Positions 16,799 to 27,679 of a DNA stretch of 57,073 nt are shown here, in pieces. Source of the DNA: Hydrogenophilus sp. (GTDB lineage: Bacteria > Pseudomonadota > Gammaproteobacteria > Burkholderiales > Thiobacillaceae); assembly GCA_020725195.1 (NCBI GenBank), contig DYFL01000010.1:1-57073 (forward strand), written 5' to 3'. Within the stretch, counting starts at the first letter, position 1. Each line of letters opens with the position of its first letter. A model generated the notes under the pieces. The model ran no database searches. It was not told the origin of the DNA and saw only the letters and a list, made by a program, of their open reading frames with translations. The position numbers were made by a program, and so were the translations under genes.

Positions 16799-17349
16799 CG
16801 GGGTGCCTCCTTTCGCGGCTTGACCAGGGGCAGCATGCGGACGAGCACCTCGTCCCGGTCGATGAGGTGGTGCTTCAGGGCGGCCGCGACATGCACGAGC
16901 AGCAGCGCGGCCAGGCTGTAGTTGAGCCAGGCGTGCACGCCCGCGAGCGCATCGCCCAGGGCCTCGTCCTTGGCCAGCAGGTCGGGGATGGGCAGCAGGC
17001 CCAGGTAGACCGTCTGGAAGCCCTTGGCCGAGCTCATGAGCCAGCCGCTCAGGGGGATGGCCAGCAGCAGGACGTAGAGCAGCCCGTGCAGCACGGCCGC
17101 CGCCCTGCGCTGCCAGGCCGGCATGCCGGCCGGCGGCGGCGGCGCGGGATGGCTGAGGCGCCAGGCCAGGCGCAGCACGGCCAGCGCGAACACGGTCACC
17201 CCGATCCACTTGTGCCAGGCATAGAGCTTCAGTTTCAGCGGCGACAGCGCCAGCTCGGTCATGCCGAGCCCCAGGGGCAGGGTCGCCAGGATCAGCAGGG
17301 CCATGATCCAGTGCAGGGCGATGGCGGTGCGGGTGTAGGCGGCGCGCAT
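16795..17349 (-). CDS. Cytochrome b561 family protein
   Basis: Four-helix inner-membrane di-heme cytochrome b (CybB family), expected to take electrons from or to quinones. The 184 aa start at the ATG at 17349 ([20 protein letters not shown]). The axial His candidates sit in [30 protein letters not shown] and [12 protein letters not shown]. The longer frame would need a TTG. It heads a b561-yceI-yceI operon, a common proteobacterial arrangement suggesting the YceI proteins carry a redox-active or isoprenoid ligand for this cytochrome (inference). Confidence 0.9.
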   Translation of the reverse strand: MRAAYTRTAIALHWIMALLILATLPLGLGMTELALSPLKLKLYAWHKWIGVTVFALAVLRLAWRLSHPAPPPPAGMPAWQRRAAAVLHGLLYVLLLAIPLSGWLMSSAKGFQTVYLGLLPIPDLLAKDEALGDALAGVHAWLNYSLAALLLVHVAAALKHHLIDRDEVLVRMLPLVKPRKEAPR

Positions 17350-17483
17350 ATCGTGCAAAATCGAGCCATGACCGGCTTCATGCTAGCCGCTATAGACCCG
17401 CCTTGAAACCGGAAAGATCCCGAAGGCCCCGCGCGGGGATCTTCACGCATCCCAGACCGAACTTCACGGAGAAGGCCGCACCC

Positions 17484-18962
<1,479 letters not shown>

Positions 18963-18985
18963 CTGGCCCGTAAGTAACGGTGCAT

Positions 18986-19097
18986 CCCCTCCCCTTCAAG
19001 GGGAGGGCCAGGGTGGAGATGGGTTTGATTCACCGGCGACAATGCACGATCGATGCCACCCCCATCCCCCTCCAACCCTCCCCCTTGAAGGGGAGGG
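18986..19097. repeat. REP-like element, CCCTCCCCTTGAAGGGGAGGG ends
   Basis: Two near-identical 21-22 nt palindromic arms (18986-19007 and 19076-19097) flank about 70 nt, itself containing a further inverted match (CCAGGGTGGAGATGGG against CCCCCATCCCCCTCCA). Lies between convergent yjgR and the PAS kinase. No coding potential seen. Confidence 0.75.
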
Positions 19098-19100
19098 ACG

Positions 19101-19195
19101 AGCCTCGTAGCCCGGATGCAGGCCGATAGGCCGTAATCCGGGGTGAGGGCTCGACCATGCCCTCCCCGGATTGCGCTTCGCTCCATCCGGGCCAC
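19101..19195. repeat. REP/BIME-like element, GTAGCCCGGATG family (copy A)
   Basis: About 95 nt made of two imperfect palindromes, GTAGCCCGGATGCAGGCC...GGCCGTAATCCGG and CCGGATTGCGCTTCGCTCCA with its complement. Copy B at 24561-24655 is the same sequence in reverse orientation with only a few differences. Intergenic. Confidence 0.85.
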
Positions 19196-19217
19196 TTTCT
19201 TTAAGTCCGACAGGCTC

Positions 19218-21437
19218 CTAGACCCGTTCTGCCAGGGGCTGCGCGAGCAGCTCCCGCACCTTCGCGAGCAGCACGGTGACCGTGAAGGGCTTGGCCAGGT
19301 AGCCGCGGATGCCCATCCCGGCCGCGCGCGCCGCGTCCACCTCCTCGCTGTGCCCGGTGCAGAGGATGACCGGCAGCTGCGGCCGCAGGGCGAGCATGGC
19401 CTGGGCCATCTCCGCCCCCGTCAGGAAGGGCATGGCCTGGTCGGTGACCACCAGGTCGAAGGCGCGGGGGTCCTCCCTGAAGCGCGCCAGCGCCTCGCGG
19501 CTGCAGGCAGCGATCGTCGCCCGGTAGCCCTGGCCCTCCAGCAGCTCGCCGAGGAAGCGGGCGATGGAGTCCTCGTCGTCCACCACCAGGATGTGGTGGT
19601 CGCCGGGGCCCCCGGCCGCAGCGCCGGGCTCCCGCCCGGGCGCTGACGCCGGCGCGACGCCCCCCTGCGAGGGCGGCAGCAGGACGCGGAAGACGGTCCC
19701 CCCGCCCGGCCCGCCGTCCACCAGGATGTGGCCGTCGTGGCCGTGCACGATCCCGTGCACCATGGCGAGCCCCATGCCCGTGCCCTTGCCGGGCTCCTTG
19801 GTGGTGAAGAAGGGGTCGAAGACCTTGCCCAGGAGCTCGGGCGCGATGCCGCCGCCCGTATCCGCCACGGCGAGCTCCAGGAATTCGCCGGCGACGGCCG
19901 CGTGGCAGGACTGGCAGACGCCGCCCCCGATGCGCGCGCGGCGCAGGCGGATATCGATGCGGCCCTTGCCGGGCAGGGCATCCCGCGCGTTGATGCAGAG
20001 GTTCATGACGACCTGGTAGAGGCGGGTGGGGTCGCCCAGGACGGCGGGCGCCCGGGGATCGATCTGCGTGTCCAGCTCGATGCTGGCGGGGATGACCGGG
20101 CGCAGGAGCTTGGCCGCCTCCTTCACCAGCGGCCCGAGCTGCAGGGGGTGCCGCTCCCCTCTGGAGCTGCGGCTGAAGGTCAGCATCTGGGCGACCAGGT
20201 CGCGGGCCCGCGCGCCGGCATGGAGCACCTCCCTCAGGTAGTCCGGCACCTTGGCCGTCCGGCCGCCGCGCATCCCCATGGCGAGCTCCGCGTAGCCCAT
20301 GATGCTCGCCAGGATGTTGTTGAAGTCGTGGGCGATGCCGCCGGTGAGCTGGCCGAGGGCCTCCATCTTCTGCGCCTGCTGCAGCTGTTTCTGCAGCTGG
20401 TCGCGCTCGGTCTCGGCGCGTCTGCGTTCGGTGAGGTCGCTCACCACGGAGACGGCGCCGCATTGCCGGCCGCGGCTGTCCGTCAGGGGATAGGCGCAGA
20501 CCCTGTACCAGCCGTCCAGGGTCGCCAGCTCCGTCTCCAGACAGACCGCCGGGCTGCCCGAGAGCACCGCCGCGCAGGGCGGCTGCGGGTCCGGTGCGGA
20601 CGTCCCGCAGTAGACCTCGCGGTAGTCCAGGCCGATCAGGCTGCCGTGGACGGGGCCGAAGCGCCTGAGCATGGACAGATTCGCCCGCAGGATCCCGCCG
20701 CCCATGTCGAGGATGCAGACATAGTCCGGCAGGGCGTCGAAGGAGCGCTGCCATTCCTCGTTGGCGGCGTGCAGCGCCTCCTCCACGCGCAGGTGGTCCG
20801 TCAGGTCGGTCACCATGGCCAGGGCCCCGGCATACCGGCCCTCGCCGTCCAGGACCGGGCTGGTGCTCATGCGGGCAAACATCTCCCGGCCGTCCTTGCA
20901 TCGCAGCCCGAGCAGGTGCTGCTCGCGCACGCCGAGCCGGCGGCGCTCCAGGCTGTCGGCCGCGGCCTGCCTGTCGGCCTCGCTGCAGAACTCGAACAGG
21001 TGCCGGCCGAGCATCTCGGCCTCGCCGTAGCCCAGCATCTGCGCCAGCTTGCGATTGACATAGGTCGTGCCGCCCCGGGCATCGATGGTCCAGATGCCCT
21101 CCTCGGCGGTTTCCACGATGTTGCGGAAGCGTGCCTCGCTCTCCCGCAGGGCCCGCTCGGCCGCCTCCTTCTCGGCGAGCAGCCGGCGCAGGTCCTGTGC
21201 CGCCGCCTCCACGGCGCGGTAGCGCCAGCGGAAGACGATGGCGGCCGCCAGGAGCAGGAGCGCGAACGCCGCGGCGCCGGTCAGCCATGCCAGCCGCACC
21301 GGGGTCCAGTACGGCTGGGCGGGATCCAGGGATGCCGCCAGCGCCGCGGGGGCGAGCACGGCCAGGGCGGCGAGCCCGGTGCGACCCCATCGCGACGCGC
21401 CCGGGCGGGCGGGCATCGGCTCCGGCAGTTCCTTCAT
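19218..21437 (-). CDS. PAS-PAS sensor histidine kinase with C-terminal receiver domain
   Basis: Hybrid sensor kinase of 739 aa. Two hydrophobic segments (about residues 20-37 and 49-69) bracket a very short periplasmic loop. Then come PAS 1 (about 98-215), PAS 2 (about 226-338), a DHp domain with His370 ([20 protein letters not shown]), a CA domain with Asn483, DTGGG at 526-530 and GTGMGLAM, and a receiver domain (613-735) with Asp666 and Lys716. CQSCH (508-512) is inserted between the N and G1 boxes. The start at 21437 has a strong GGAGGAG. No dedicated regulator is adjacent. The signal is unknown; PAS 2 contains several Cys. Confidence 0.9.
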   Translation of the reverse strand: MKELPEPMPARPGASRWGRTGLAALAVLAPAALAASLDPAQPYWTPVRLAWLTGAAAFALLLLAAAIVFRWRYRAVEAAAQDLRRLLAEKEAAERALRESEARFRNIVETAEEGIWTIDARGGTTYVNRKLAQMLGYGEAEMLGRHLFEFCSEADRQAAADSLERRRLGVREQHLLGLRCKDGREMFARMSTSPVLDGEGRYAGALAMVTDLTDHLRVEEALHAANEEWQRSFDALPDYVCILDMGGGILRANLSMLRRFGPVHGSLIGLDYREVYCGTSAPDPQPPCAAVLSGSPAVCLETELATLDGWYRVCAYPLTDSRGRQCGAVSVVSDLTERRRAETERDQLQKQLQQAQKMEALGQLTGGIAHDFNNILASIMGYAELAMGMRGGRTAKVPDYLREVLHAGARARDLVAQMLTFSRSSRGERHPLQLGPLVKEAAKLLRPVIPASIELDTQIDPRAPAVLGDPTRLYQVVMNLCINARDALPGKGRIDIRLRRARIGGGVCQSCHAAVAGEFLELAVADTGGGIAPELLGKVFDPFFTTKEPGKGTGMGLAMVHGIVHGHDGHILVDGGPGGGTVFRVLLPPSQGGVAPASAPGREPGAAAGGPGDHHILVVDDEDSIARFLGELLEGQGYRATIAACSREALARFREDPRAFDLVVTDQAMPFLTGAEMAQAMLALRPQLPVILCTGHSEEVDAARAAGMGIRGYLAKPFTVTVLLAKVRELLAQPLAERV

Positions 21438-21493
21438 GGGCACTCCTCCTCGATGCGTTCTTCGCGCCCCTGCGCGGGCGGCGCGCACGGCGT

Positions 21494-22666
21494 TCACACC
21501 GGCCCCGCCTCGCCGTCGAATTCGCGCAGGTAGCCGAGCAGCCCCGTGAGCGCCCGCACGATGCCGTAGCTCAGCCAGGTGGCGGTGCGGCCGTACCAGG
21601 GCACCCGCCGCCAGGGGATGCGGTGCACCTGGTGCGCCCCCTCGCGCATGGCGGCATAGAGGCTCGCGCGCAGCTCGCCGGCGAACTTGCGGTCGTGGGC
21701 GACGAGGTTGGCCTCGCGGGCGAGCACCAGGCTGAGCGGATCGATGTTGCTCGATCCCACGGTGGCCCAGCTGCGGTCCACGACGGCCACCTTGGCGTGC
21801 AGGAAGCTGCTGTGGTACTCGTGGATCTCCACCCCGTTTTCCAGGAAGTAGCGGTAGAGGGCCTGGGTCGCGTAGTGCTGCAGGCGGTACTCGATGCGGC
21901 CCTGCAGCAGCAGGACCACCCGCACGCCGCGCTGGGCCGCCTCGACGAGCGCCCGCCGGAAGCGCCAGCCGGGCAGGAAGTAGGCGTTGGCCAGAATGAC
22001 CTCGTGCTTGGCGTTCCGGATGGCCCCGAGATAGGCCTCCTCGATGCGGCGCCGGTGGCCCAGGCTGTCCCTGAGCACCAGCTCCGCCGCCTGGCCGGCC
22101 GGCTGCCGGGGCGGCGCGGGGAGCACCGGATCGGCTGCCGGCCGGCGCCGCGTCTGGCTCCACAGCACCAGGCGCCAGAGCCGGCGCACGGCGGCATGGA
22201 CCTCGGCCACCAGCGGCCCCTCCACCTCGACGGCGTAATCGTAGCGATGCGAGGGGCGGCCCGGGGCGTTGGTGTCGGCGATGATGTTGATGCCGCCCAC
22301 GAAGGCGAGGCGCCCGTCCACCACCGCGAGCTTGCGGTGCAGGCGGCGCAGGCGCCGGCGCCTGAGCTGGAAGCGGCCGCGCTCGGGGCGGAAGAAGCGC
22401 AGCTCCACCCCCGCCGCCTGCAGCCGTGCCGCCAGGTCCGGCGGCAAGCCGCCGGCGCCGAAGCCGTCCAGGAGCAGCCGGACCGGCACGCCCCGCCCGG
22501 CCGCCCGGATCAGGGCCTCGGCCACGGCCAGGCCCACCTCGTCGGCCTCGTAGAGGTAGCTCTCCAGGTGGATCTCCCGCTCGGCCGCCTCCAGGGCGGC
22601 GATCAGGGCGGGGAAGTACTGGGCGCCGTTCTCCAGCAGCCGCAGCCGGTTGCCCGCCTGGGTCAT
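21494..22666 (-). CDS. clsB: Cardiolipin synthase B-type phospholipase D protein
   Basis: Phospholipase D superfamily enzyme expected to make cardiolipin from phosphatidylglycerol (with another lipid co-substrate) at the inner membrane. The 390 aa have both HKD motifs: His110/Lys112/Asp117 (HRKLAVVDGRLAFVGG) and His290/Lys292/Asp297 (HAKVAVVDRSWATVGSSN). No N-terminal transmembrane helices, which fits ClsB rather than ClsA. The start overlaps the ybhP-like stop by 4 nt; E. coli has the same ybhP-clsB pair. Confidence 0.9.
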   Translation of the reverse strand: MTQAGNRLRLLENGAQYFPALIAALEAAEREIHLESYLYEADEVGLAVAEALIRAAGRGVPVRLLLDGFGAGGLPPDLAARLQAAGVELRFFRPERGRFQLRRRRLRRLHRKLAVVDGRLAFVGGINIIADTNAPGRPSHRYDYAVEVEGPLVAEVHAAVRRLWRLVLWSQTRRRPAADPVLPAPPRQPAGQAAELVLRDSLGHRRRIEEAYLGAIRNAKHEVILANAYFLPGWRFRRALVEAAQRGVRVVLLLQGRIEYRLQHYATQALYRYFLENGVEIHEYHSSFLHAKVAVVDRSWATVGSSNIDPLSLVLAREANLVAHDRKFAGELRASLYAAMREGAHQVHRIPWRRVPWYGRTATWLSYGIVRALTGLLGYLREFDGEAGPV

Positions 22667-23418
22667 GCCGCGGGCCGCAGCTGCGCGCTCAGGGCGGCGT
22701 GGTCCGAGAGCTTGCGCCAGACCGCGCCGTGCAGCACATGGGCCGAGTCGACCTCGAAGCCCCGGACATAGATGCGGTCCAGGGCGAACAGCGGCATGGC
22801 GGCCGGGAAGCTCAGGGCGAAGCGGCCATGGGTGACCTCGAACACCTCCTTGAGGTTGAGCTCCCGGGCGAGGTAGCGGGCGGAGCGCTGGCGCCAGTCG
22901 TTGAAGTCGCCGGCGATGATCAGGGGGGCGTCGTCCGGCACCATCTCGTGGATGCGCTGGGACACCGCGCGGAACTGCCGGACCCGGCCGGACTCCGTCA
23001 GCGCCAGGTGCAGGCAGATGGCGTGCAGGGGCTGGCCGAGCCCGGGCATGACGATCTCGCAGTGCAGCAGGCCCCGGCTCTCGAAGGCGTGCGAGGAGAT
23101 GTCGACGTTGTCCCAGCGCAGGATGGGGTAGCGCGACAGGATGGCGTTGCCGTGGTGGCCGTGGTCGTAGACCGAGTTCTTGCCGTAGGCGAAGTCGGTC
23201 CAGATCTGGTCGGCCAGGTACTCGTACTGGGGGATGTCCGGCCAGCCCACGAAACGGCTGGCGTGGTGCTCGTGCGCGCCGAGGACCTCCTGCAGGAAGA
23301 TGATGTCGGCGTTGAGGCTGGCCAGTCTCTCGCGCAGCTCCTGCACCACCATGCGGCGGTTGAAGAAGGACAGGCCCTTGTGGATGTTGTAGGAGGCGAC
23401 ATGCAATGGCAGGCTCAT
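22663..23418 (-). CDS. ybhP: Endonuclease/exonuclease/phosphatase family protein, YbhP-like
   Basis: Metal-dependent phosphoesterase fold (DNase I/EEP superfamily) of 251 aa. Characteristic motifs are ASYNIHKGLSFFNRR, DIIFLQEVLGAHEHHASRF, GHHGNAILSRYPI, LIIAGDFNDWR and LFALDRIYVRG, ending with KLSDHAALSAQL. No signal peptide. The partner clsB overlaps by 4 nt, a linkage also seen in E. coli and suggesting a lipid or phosphodiester substrate at the membrane (inference). Substrate not known. Confidence 0.88.
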   Translation of the reverse strand: MSLPLHVASYNIHKGLSFFNRRMVVQELRERLASLNADIIFLQEVLGAHEHHASRFVGWPDIPQYEYLADQIWTDFAYGKNSVYDHGHHGNAILSRYPILRWDNVDISSHAFESRGLLHCEIVMPGLGQPLHAICLHLALTESGRVRQFRAVSQRIHEMVPDDAPLIIAGDFNDWRQRSARYLARELNLKEVFEVTHGRFALSFPAAMPLFALDRIYVRGFEVDSAHVLHGAVWRKLSDHAALSAQLRPAA

Positions 23419-23435
23419 GCGCCTATTTTAGGCCA

Positions 23436-23759
23436 TCACCCCCCCTGCCCCGCAGGCCTGGCCGACTCTGCGGAGGCCGCCGCCGTGCCGGGCCCGGCCC
23501 CCGCAGGCGGCACCGCCTCCATGTTGCGCTGGGCCATGTACTCGTTCATCTCCTTCCAGCCCGCGAAGACCGCGGCCTTGGGGGCCTTGGGGTTGAGGCC
23601 GTAGCAGTCCTCCAGGCCGCGCCCGGCATGGCGGCAGGAGGCGCCGATGGCCTTGGCCTCCGCCTCGATCCTGGCCGGGTCCGGCATGCCCATGCGCTCG
23701 TAGATCCGGTCGCAGCCCGCCAGGGCCAGGGGCAGCAGCAGCAGTGCAATTCGCTTCAT
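23436..23759 (-). CDS. Small putative lipoprotein
   Basis: Precursor of 107 aa beginning MKRIALLLLPLALAGCDRIY, with a clear lipobox and lipidated Cys16; the residue after it is Asp, a possible inner-membrane retention signal. The mature part has Cys in SCRHAGRGLEDCYGLN and an aromatic helix (AAVFAGWKEMNEYMAQRNME), then a low-complexity Ala/Gly/Pro tail. The ATG at 23759 was chosen because it begins the signal peptide; the upstream open frame runs through the macro-domain gene in another frame. Function not recognised. Confidence 0.75.
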   Translation of the reverse strand: MKRIALLLLPLALAGCDRIYERMGMPDPARIEAEAKAIGASCRHAGRGLEDCYGLNPKAPKAAVFAGWKEMNEYMAQRNMEAVPPAGAGPGTAAASAESARPAGQGG

Positions 23760-23838
23760 GACGATCTCTCGCGTAAACCTGAACGTCGCGCCGGCGACAC
23801 GGCGGCCGCTGCGTTCACGCCCCGGGGCGGCGCGGCCG

Positions 23839-24387
23839 TCATCTGCCTGCGGATGGATCCATATCGGACGCCGGCCCGGAAACTGTAGCGAGCGCGGCCT
23901 GATAGGCCGCGCAGGCCGCCGGCCCGAAGCAGACGAAGACCACCTCCTCGATGCCCGGGTGCGCCGCCGTCCATGCCCGCACCGTCGCCACGGCGATGCG
24001 CGCCGCGGCCTCGACGGGATAGCCGTAGGCGCCGCAGCCGATGGCCGGGAAGGCGATGCTGCGCGCGCCCTGCGCCAGGGCGAGCGCCAGGCTCTCGCGG
24101 TAGCAGCCGGCGAGCCTTTCCGCCTCGCCCTGCCCGCCGCCGCGCCAGACCGGGCCCACGGTGTGAATGACCCAGCGCGCCGGCAGCCTGAAGCCCGGCG
24201 TGAGGCGCGCCTGCCCGGTGGGGCAGCCGCCCAGGCCCCGGCAGCATTCGAGCAGCCCGGGCCCGGCCGCCCGGTGGATGGCCCCGTCCACCCCGCCGCC
24301 GCCCAGGAGGGTCTCGTTGGCGGCATTGACGATGGCGTCCACCGCCAGGGTGGTGATGTCGCCCTGCCAGAGCGTGAGCCGGGTCAT
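23839..24387 (-). CDS. Macro domain protein (O-acetyl-ADP-ribose deacetylase type)
   Basis: MacroD-type protein of 182 aa, expected to hydrolyse O-acetyl-ADP-ribose or remove ADP-ribose from acidic residues. It shows [20 protein letters not shown], the loop [26 protein letters not shown], and [15 protein letters not shown]. The start at 24387 has GGAAGGAGG upstream. Flanked on the 5' side by two repeat elements (24425-24668) and followed by the small lipoprotein. Single-domain length is normal. Confidence 0.93.
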   Translation of the reverse strand: MTRLTLWQGDITTLAVDAIVNAANETLLGGGGVDGAIHRAAGPGLLECCRGLGGCPTGQARLTPGFRLPARWVIHTVGPVWRGGGQGEAERLAGCYRESLALALAQGARSIAFPAIGCGAYGYPVEAAARIAVATVRAWTAAHPGIEEVVFVCFGPAACAAYQAALATVSGPASDMDPSAGR

Positions 24388-24424
24388 GACGGCCTCCTTC
24401 CAGTCGCAAAGGAAAGCGGTTTTA

Positions 24425-24552
24425 TCCGCAGATGACGCAGATCGTTCCAGGCCTCGGCTTGACCCTGCACCTTGCGCCGAGGGGCTGCCGAGAAGTGATG
24501 CCCGTCCCCGGGTCACGCGGTCCCATCTGCGTCCATCTGCGTCATCTGCGGA
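24425..24552. repeat. Inverted-repeat module, CGCAGATG units
   Basis: Between nudB and the macro gene. Left arm 24425-24443 is TCCGCAGATGACGCAGAT. Right arm 24523-24552 is three complementary units (CCATCTGCGT, CCATCTGCGT, CATCTGCGGA). Centre about 80 nt. A G-for-A variant of the ACACAGATG family. Confidence 0.8.
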
Positions 24553-24560
24553 CTCAGAAA

Positions 24561-24668
24561 GTAGCCCGGATGGAGCGAAGCGCAATCCGGGGAGGGCATG
24601 GTCGAGCCCCCATCCCGGATTACGGCCTATCGGCCTGCATCCGGGCTACGAGGCTGGGCTACGAGGCT
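24561..24668. repeat. REP/BIME-like element, GTAGCCCGGATG family (copy B) with 13-nt tandem duplication
   Basis: 24561-24655 is the reverse complement of the element at 19101-19195. Its end, GGGCTACGAGGCT (24643-24655), is directly repeated at 24656-24668, and the second copy runs into the nudB stop region. Confidence 0.85.
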
Positions 24669-25102
24669 CAGGGCCGGGTCCCCAGGCGGCGGATGGCCTC
24701 GGCGTTGCTGGGGGAGAAGCACTGCTCCGCCGCCGCCTGCCAGGGCAGCCATTGGAAACTCAGGTGCTCGCGCGGCGCGAGCCGGACCGGCAGCGGCTCG
24801 GGCAGGAGCAGGCCGAAGACGTGCTCGGTGTTGTGCGTGGTGCCCGGCGCGTAGCGGTGCCGGTAGCAGTCGTAGATCTCGTAGACGTTGCGGTAGCCCC
24901 AGTCGCTGAGCGCGTAGTCGCCGGCATCCAGGCCGGTCTCCTCGCGCACCTCGCGGCGGGCGGTCTCCTCCAGGGTCTCGCCCGCGTCCTGGCTGCCGGT
25001 GACCGACTGCCACCAGCCCGGCCGGTCGGCCCGCTCCAGGAGCAGGACCTGGCGGTCGGGGGTGTGGATGACCACGAGGACGGAGACGGGGGTCTTGAAC
25101 AT
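24668..25102 (-). CDS. nudB: Dihydroneopterin triphosphate diphosphatase (Nudix)
   Basis: Nudix hydrolase that removes pyrophosphate from dihydroneopterin triphosphate in folate synthesis. 144 aa from the ATG at 25102. The sequence resembles NudB: TPVSVLVVIHTPDRQVLLLE, WWQSVTGSQDAGETLEETAR, Nudix box GETLEETARREVREETG, and RHRYAPGTTHNTEHVFGL. A longer frame would start with a GTG at 25150, but that codon lies inside a repeat module, so I prefer the ATG, although it has no clear Shine-Dalgarno. Next to aspS, as in E. coli. Confidence 0.9.
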   Translation of the reverse strand: MFKTPVSVLVVIHTPDRQVLLLERADRPGWWQSVTGSQDAGETLEETARREVREETGLDAGDYALSDWGYRNVYEIYDCYRHRYAPGTTHNTEHVFGLLLPEPLPVRLAPREHLSFQWLPWQAAAEQCFSPSNAEAIRRLGTRP

Positions 25103-25103
25103 C

Positions 25104-25183
25104 GGGACCGGGTGCTGAGGACCGAGGCCTGAGGCAGTGGGGTGTTTCACGCCTTTTGCTCGGTCCCCGGCCTTCGGTCCTCG
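25104..25183. repeat. Inverted-repeat module, GGACCGAG units
   Basis: Fills the aspS-nudB gap. Left arm 25104-25134 (GGGACCGGGTGCTGAGGACC and GAGGCCTGAGG). Right arm 25158-25183 (GCTCGGTCCCCGGCCTTCGG and TCCTCG). Centre about 22 nt. Abuts the aspS stop codon. Confidence 0.7.
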
Positions 25184-26959
25184 TTACTGGGCCTTCTGCC
25201 GCAGGCGGATGTGCAGCTCGCGCAGCTGGCGCTCGTCGACCACGTTGGGCGCCTGGGTCATGAGGTCGTTGGCGCGCTGGGTCTTGGGGAAGGCGATGAC
25301 GTCGCGGATGGACTCCGCCCCCGCCATCAGGGCCACCAGGCGGTCGAGGCCGAAGGCGAGCCCGCCGTGGGGCGGCGCGCCGAACTTGAGGGCGTCGAGC
25401 AGGAAGCCGAACTTCCCGCGCCGCTCCTCCTCGCCGATGTCGAGCGCGGCGAAGACCTTCTCCTGCACCGCCTCGCGGTGGATCCGGATGGAGCCGCCGC
25501 CCACCTCCCAGCCGTTCAGGACCATGTCGTAGGCCTTGGACAGGGCCGCGCCGGGGTCGCTGCCGAGGTAGTCCTCGTGGCCGTCCTTGGGGCTGGTGAA
25601 GGGGTGGTGCAGGGCGTCCCAGCGCTGTTCGTCCTCGTTCCACTCGAACATGGGGAAGTCCACCACCCACAGCGGCGCCCAGGCGCGGCCGTCGAGGTAG
25701 CCCTTCTCGTGGCCGATCCGGGCCCTGAGCGCCCCGAGGGCGTCGTTGACCACGCGGGCCGAGTCGGCGCCGAAGAAGATGAGGTCGCCGTCGCGCGCGG
25801 CGGTGCGCACCAGGATGGCCGCCAGGGCCTCGTCGTGCAGGTTCTTGACGATGGGCGACTGCAGGCCGTCGCGGCCGCGGGCCATCTCGTTGACCTTGAT
25901 CCAGGCCAGGCCCCGGGCGCCGTAGATCTTGACGAACTCGGTGTAGGCGTCGATCTCGCCGCGGGTGAGGCCCGCCCCGCCGGGGACGCGCAGGGCCGCG
26001 ACCCGGCCCTTGGGATCGTTGGCCGGGCCGGAGAAGACCTTGAACTCCACGTCCCTCATGGCGTCGGTCAGCTCGGTGAGCTCCAGGGTCACCCGCAGGT
26101 CGGGCTTGTCCGAGCCGTAGCGGGCCATGGCCTCGGCATACGGCAGGCGCGGGAAGGGGTCGGGCAGCTCGGCGCCGATGGCCGCCTCGAAGGTCTCGCG
26201 GATCATGCCCTCGACCAGGTTCATGACGTCGTCCTCCTCGACGAAGGACATCTCGAGGTCGACCTGGGTGAATTCGGGCTGGCGGTCGGCCCTGAGGTCC
26301 TCGTCGCGGAAGCACTTGGTGATCTGGAAGTAGCGGTCGAAGCCGGAGACCATCAGGAGCTGCTTGAAGAGCTGGGGCGACTGCGGCAGGGCGTAGAACA
26401 TGCCCTCGTGCACCCGCGAGGGCACCAGGTAGTCGCGCGCGCCCTCGGGGGTGGAGCGGGTGAGCATGGGGGTCTCCAGCTCGATGAAGCCGCTGCCGTC
26501 GAGGTGGTCGCGCATGAGCTTCGCGACGCGGTATCTGAGCCGCATGTGGCGCTGCATCACCGGCCGGCGCAGGTCCAGGTAGCGGTAGGTGAGGCGCACG
26601 TTCTCCGAGAGGTTCTCGTCGTCGAGCTGGAAGGGGGGGGTCGCGCTCGGGTTGAGCACCTCCAGCCCATTGGTCAGCACCTCCACCTCGCCCGTGGCCA
26701 TGTTGGGATTCTCGGTGCCCTCGGGACGGGCGCGCACGCGGCCGGTCACCTTCAGCACGTACTCGGCGCGCACCTCCTCGGCGACCTTGAAGGCCCCGGG
26801 ATTGCTCGGGTCGATCACCACCTGCACCGTGCCCTCGCGGTCCCTGAGGTCGATGAAGATCACGCCGCCGTGGTCGCGGCGGCGGTGGGCCCAGCCGCAC
26901 AGGGTGACGGTTTGATCGATGTCCGCGCGGGTGACCGCGCCGCAGTATGTGCTACGCAT
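25184..26959 (-). CDS. aspS: Aspartyl-tRNA synthetase
   Basis: Class IIb aminoacyl-tRNA synthetase, 591 aa. An N-terminal OB anticodon-binding domain ([32 protein letters not shown]) is followed by the catalytic core with motif 2 ([20 protein letters not shown]), the bacterial GAD insertion domain (middle, about 285-415) and motif 3 ([14 protein letters not shown]). Length is standard. Second gene after DUF502, 21 nt downstream. Whether it also charges tRNA-Asn cannot be decided here. Confidence 0.97.
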   Translation of the reverse strand: MRSTYCGAVTRADIDQTVTLCGWAHRRRDHGGVIFIDLRDREGTVQVVIDPSNPGAFKVAEEVRAEYVLKVTGRVRARPEGTENPNMATGEVEVLTNGLEVLNPSATPPFQLDDENLSENVRLTYRYLDLRRPVMQRHMRLRYRVAKLMRDHLDGSGFIELETPMLTRSTPEGARDYLVPSRVHEGMFYALPQSPQLFKQLLMVSGFDRYFQITKCFRDEDLRADRQPEFTQVDLEMSFVEEDDVMNLVEGMIRETFEAAIGAELPDPFPRLPYAEAMARYGSDKPDLRVTLELTELTDAMRDVEFKVFSGPANDPKGRVAALRVPGGAGLTRGEIDAYTEFVKIYGARGLAWIKVNEMARGRDGLQSPIVKNLHDEALAAILVRTAARDGDLIFFGADSARVVNDALGALRARIGHEKGYLDGRAWAPLWVVDFPMFEWNEDEQRWDALHHPFTSPKDGHEDYLGSDPGAALSKAYDMVLNGWEVGGGSIRIHREAVQEKVFAALDIGEEERRGKFGFLLDALKFGAPPHGGLAFGLDRLVALMAGAESIRDVIAFPKTQRANDLMTQAPNVVDERQLRELHIRLRQKAQ

Positions 26960-26980
26960 GCGGGTATTTCCTTGGTGGGT

Positions 26981-27610
26981 TCAATCGCCGGGGTAGGTGG
27001 CGGCGACGGCCTTCGCCTGCGGTGCCACCACGCCCATGGAGACGATGTATTTGAGGGCCAGATCGACGGAGACCTCGAGCTCGATGGTCTCCGCGCGCTT
27101 CACGTAGAAATAGAAGCCGTTCACCGGGCTGGGCGCGGTGGGGATGAACACCGCCACGTGGTCGTCGCCCAGGGCCTGCGCGACCTCGAACGGCACGTTG
27201 GTCTGGAAGGCGAGCGACCAGGCCTGCGGGTGCGGATAGCGGACCAGCAGGACCTTGCGGAAGGCGTGCCCGGTGCCGGTCAGGAGGGTGTCGGAGACCT
27301 GCTTGACGCTGCCGTAGATGGACTTCACCACGGGGATGCGGGCGAGCACGGCCTCCCACACGGACACCAGCTTCTGGCCGATGAGGTTGGCGGCCGCGAG
27401 GCCGGTCAGGAGGATGACCAGCAGGGTGAGCAGCACCCCCAGGCCGGGGATGCGCATGCCCAGCCACACCTCGGGCTGCCAGCGATCGGGCAGCAGGAGC
27501 AGGGTCTGGTCCATGGCCCCGATCAGGGCATCCAGCACCCAGAGGGTGATGCCGAGCGGCACCCAGATGAGGAGGCCGGTGATGAAGTAGCGCCTGAGGG
27601 GATGGGTCAT
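26981..27610 (-). CDS. DUF502 family membrane protein
   Basis: Inner-membrane protein of 209 aa with two N-terminal transmembrane helices (YFITGLLIWVPLGITLWVLD and GVLLTLLVILLTGLAAANLI) and a cytoplasmic or periplasmic domain. Family motifs PVVKSIYGSVKQVSDTLL, SLAFQTNV and VFIPTAPSPVNGFYFYV are present. Function unknown in the family. Lies between fmdB and aspS; a good intrinsic terminator sits between it and fmdB, so it may be transcribed partly by readthrough or from a promoter I cannot see. Confidence 0.9.
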   Translation of the reverse strand: MTHPLRRYFITGLLIWVPLGITLWVLDALIGAMDQTLLLLPDRWQPEVWLGMRIPGLGVLLTLLVILLTGLAAANLIGQKLVSVWEAVLARIPVVKSIYGSVKQVSDTLLTGTGHAFRKVLLVRYPHPQAWSLAFQTNVPFEVAQALGDDHVAVFIPTAPSPVNGFYFYVKRAETIELEVSVDLALKYIVSMGVVAPQAKAVAATYPGD

Positions 27611-27621
27611 GTCATCGTCTG

Positions 27622-27661
27622 GAAAGAAAAAATGGGCAAAACGCAGGGAGGCGTTTTGCCC
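27622..27661 (-). terminator. Intrinsic terminator after fmdB
   Basis: On the minus strand GGGCAAAACGC (27661-27651), 6-nt loop, GCGTTTTGCCC (27644-27634), then ATTTTTTC. Perfect 11-bp stem with a T-run: the clearest intrinsic terminator in this part of the window. It ends about 12 nt before the DUF502 start codon. Confidence 0.8.
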
Positions 27662-27679
27662 AGGGTGGAGCGGCCCGCG

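Noticed and set aside
18986-19195. Repeats after yjgR as an insertion-sequence remnant
   Set aside because: No transposase-like coding or target-site duplication is seen; the palindromic structure and the reuse at 24561 fit REP-like elements.
19900-19916. CQSCH as a covalent heme c site
   Set aside because: It is in the cytoplasmic ATPase domain, where c-type heme attachment does not normally occur. Kept only as a possible Cys-based control site.
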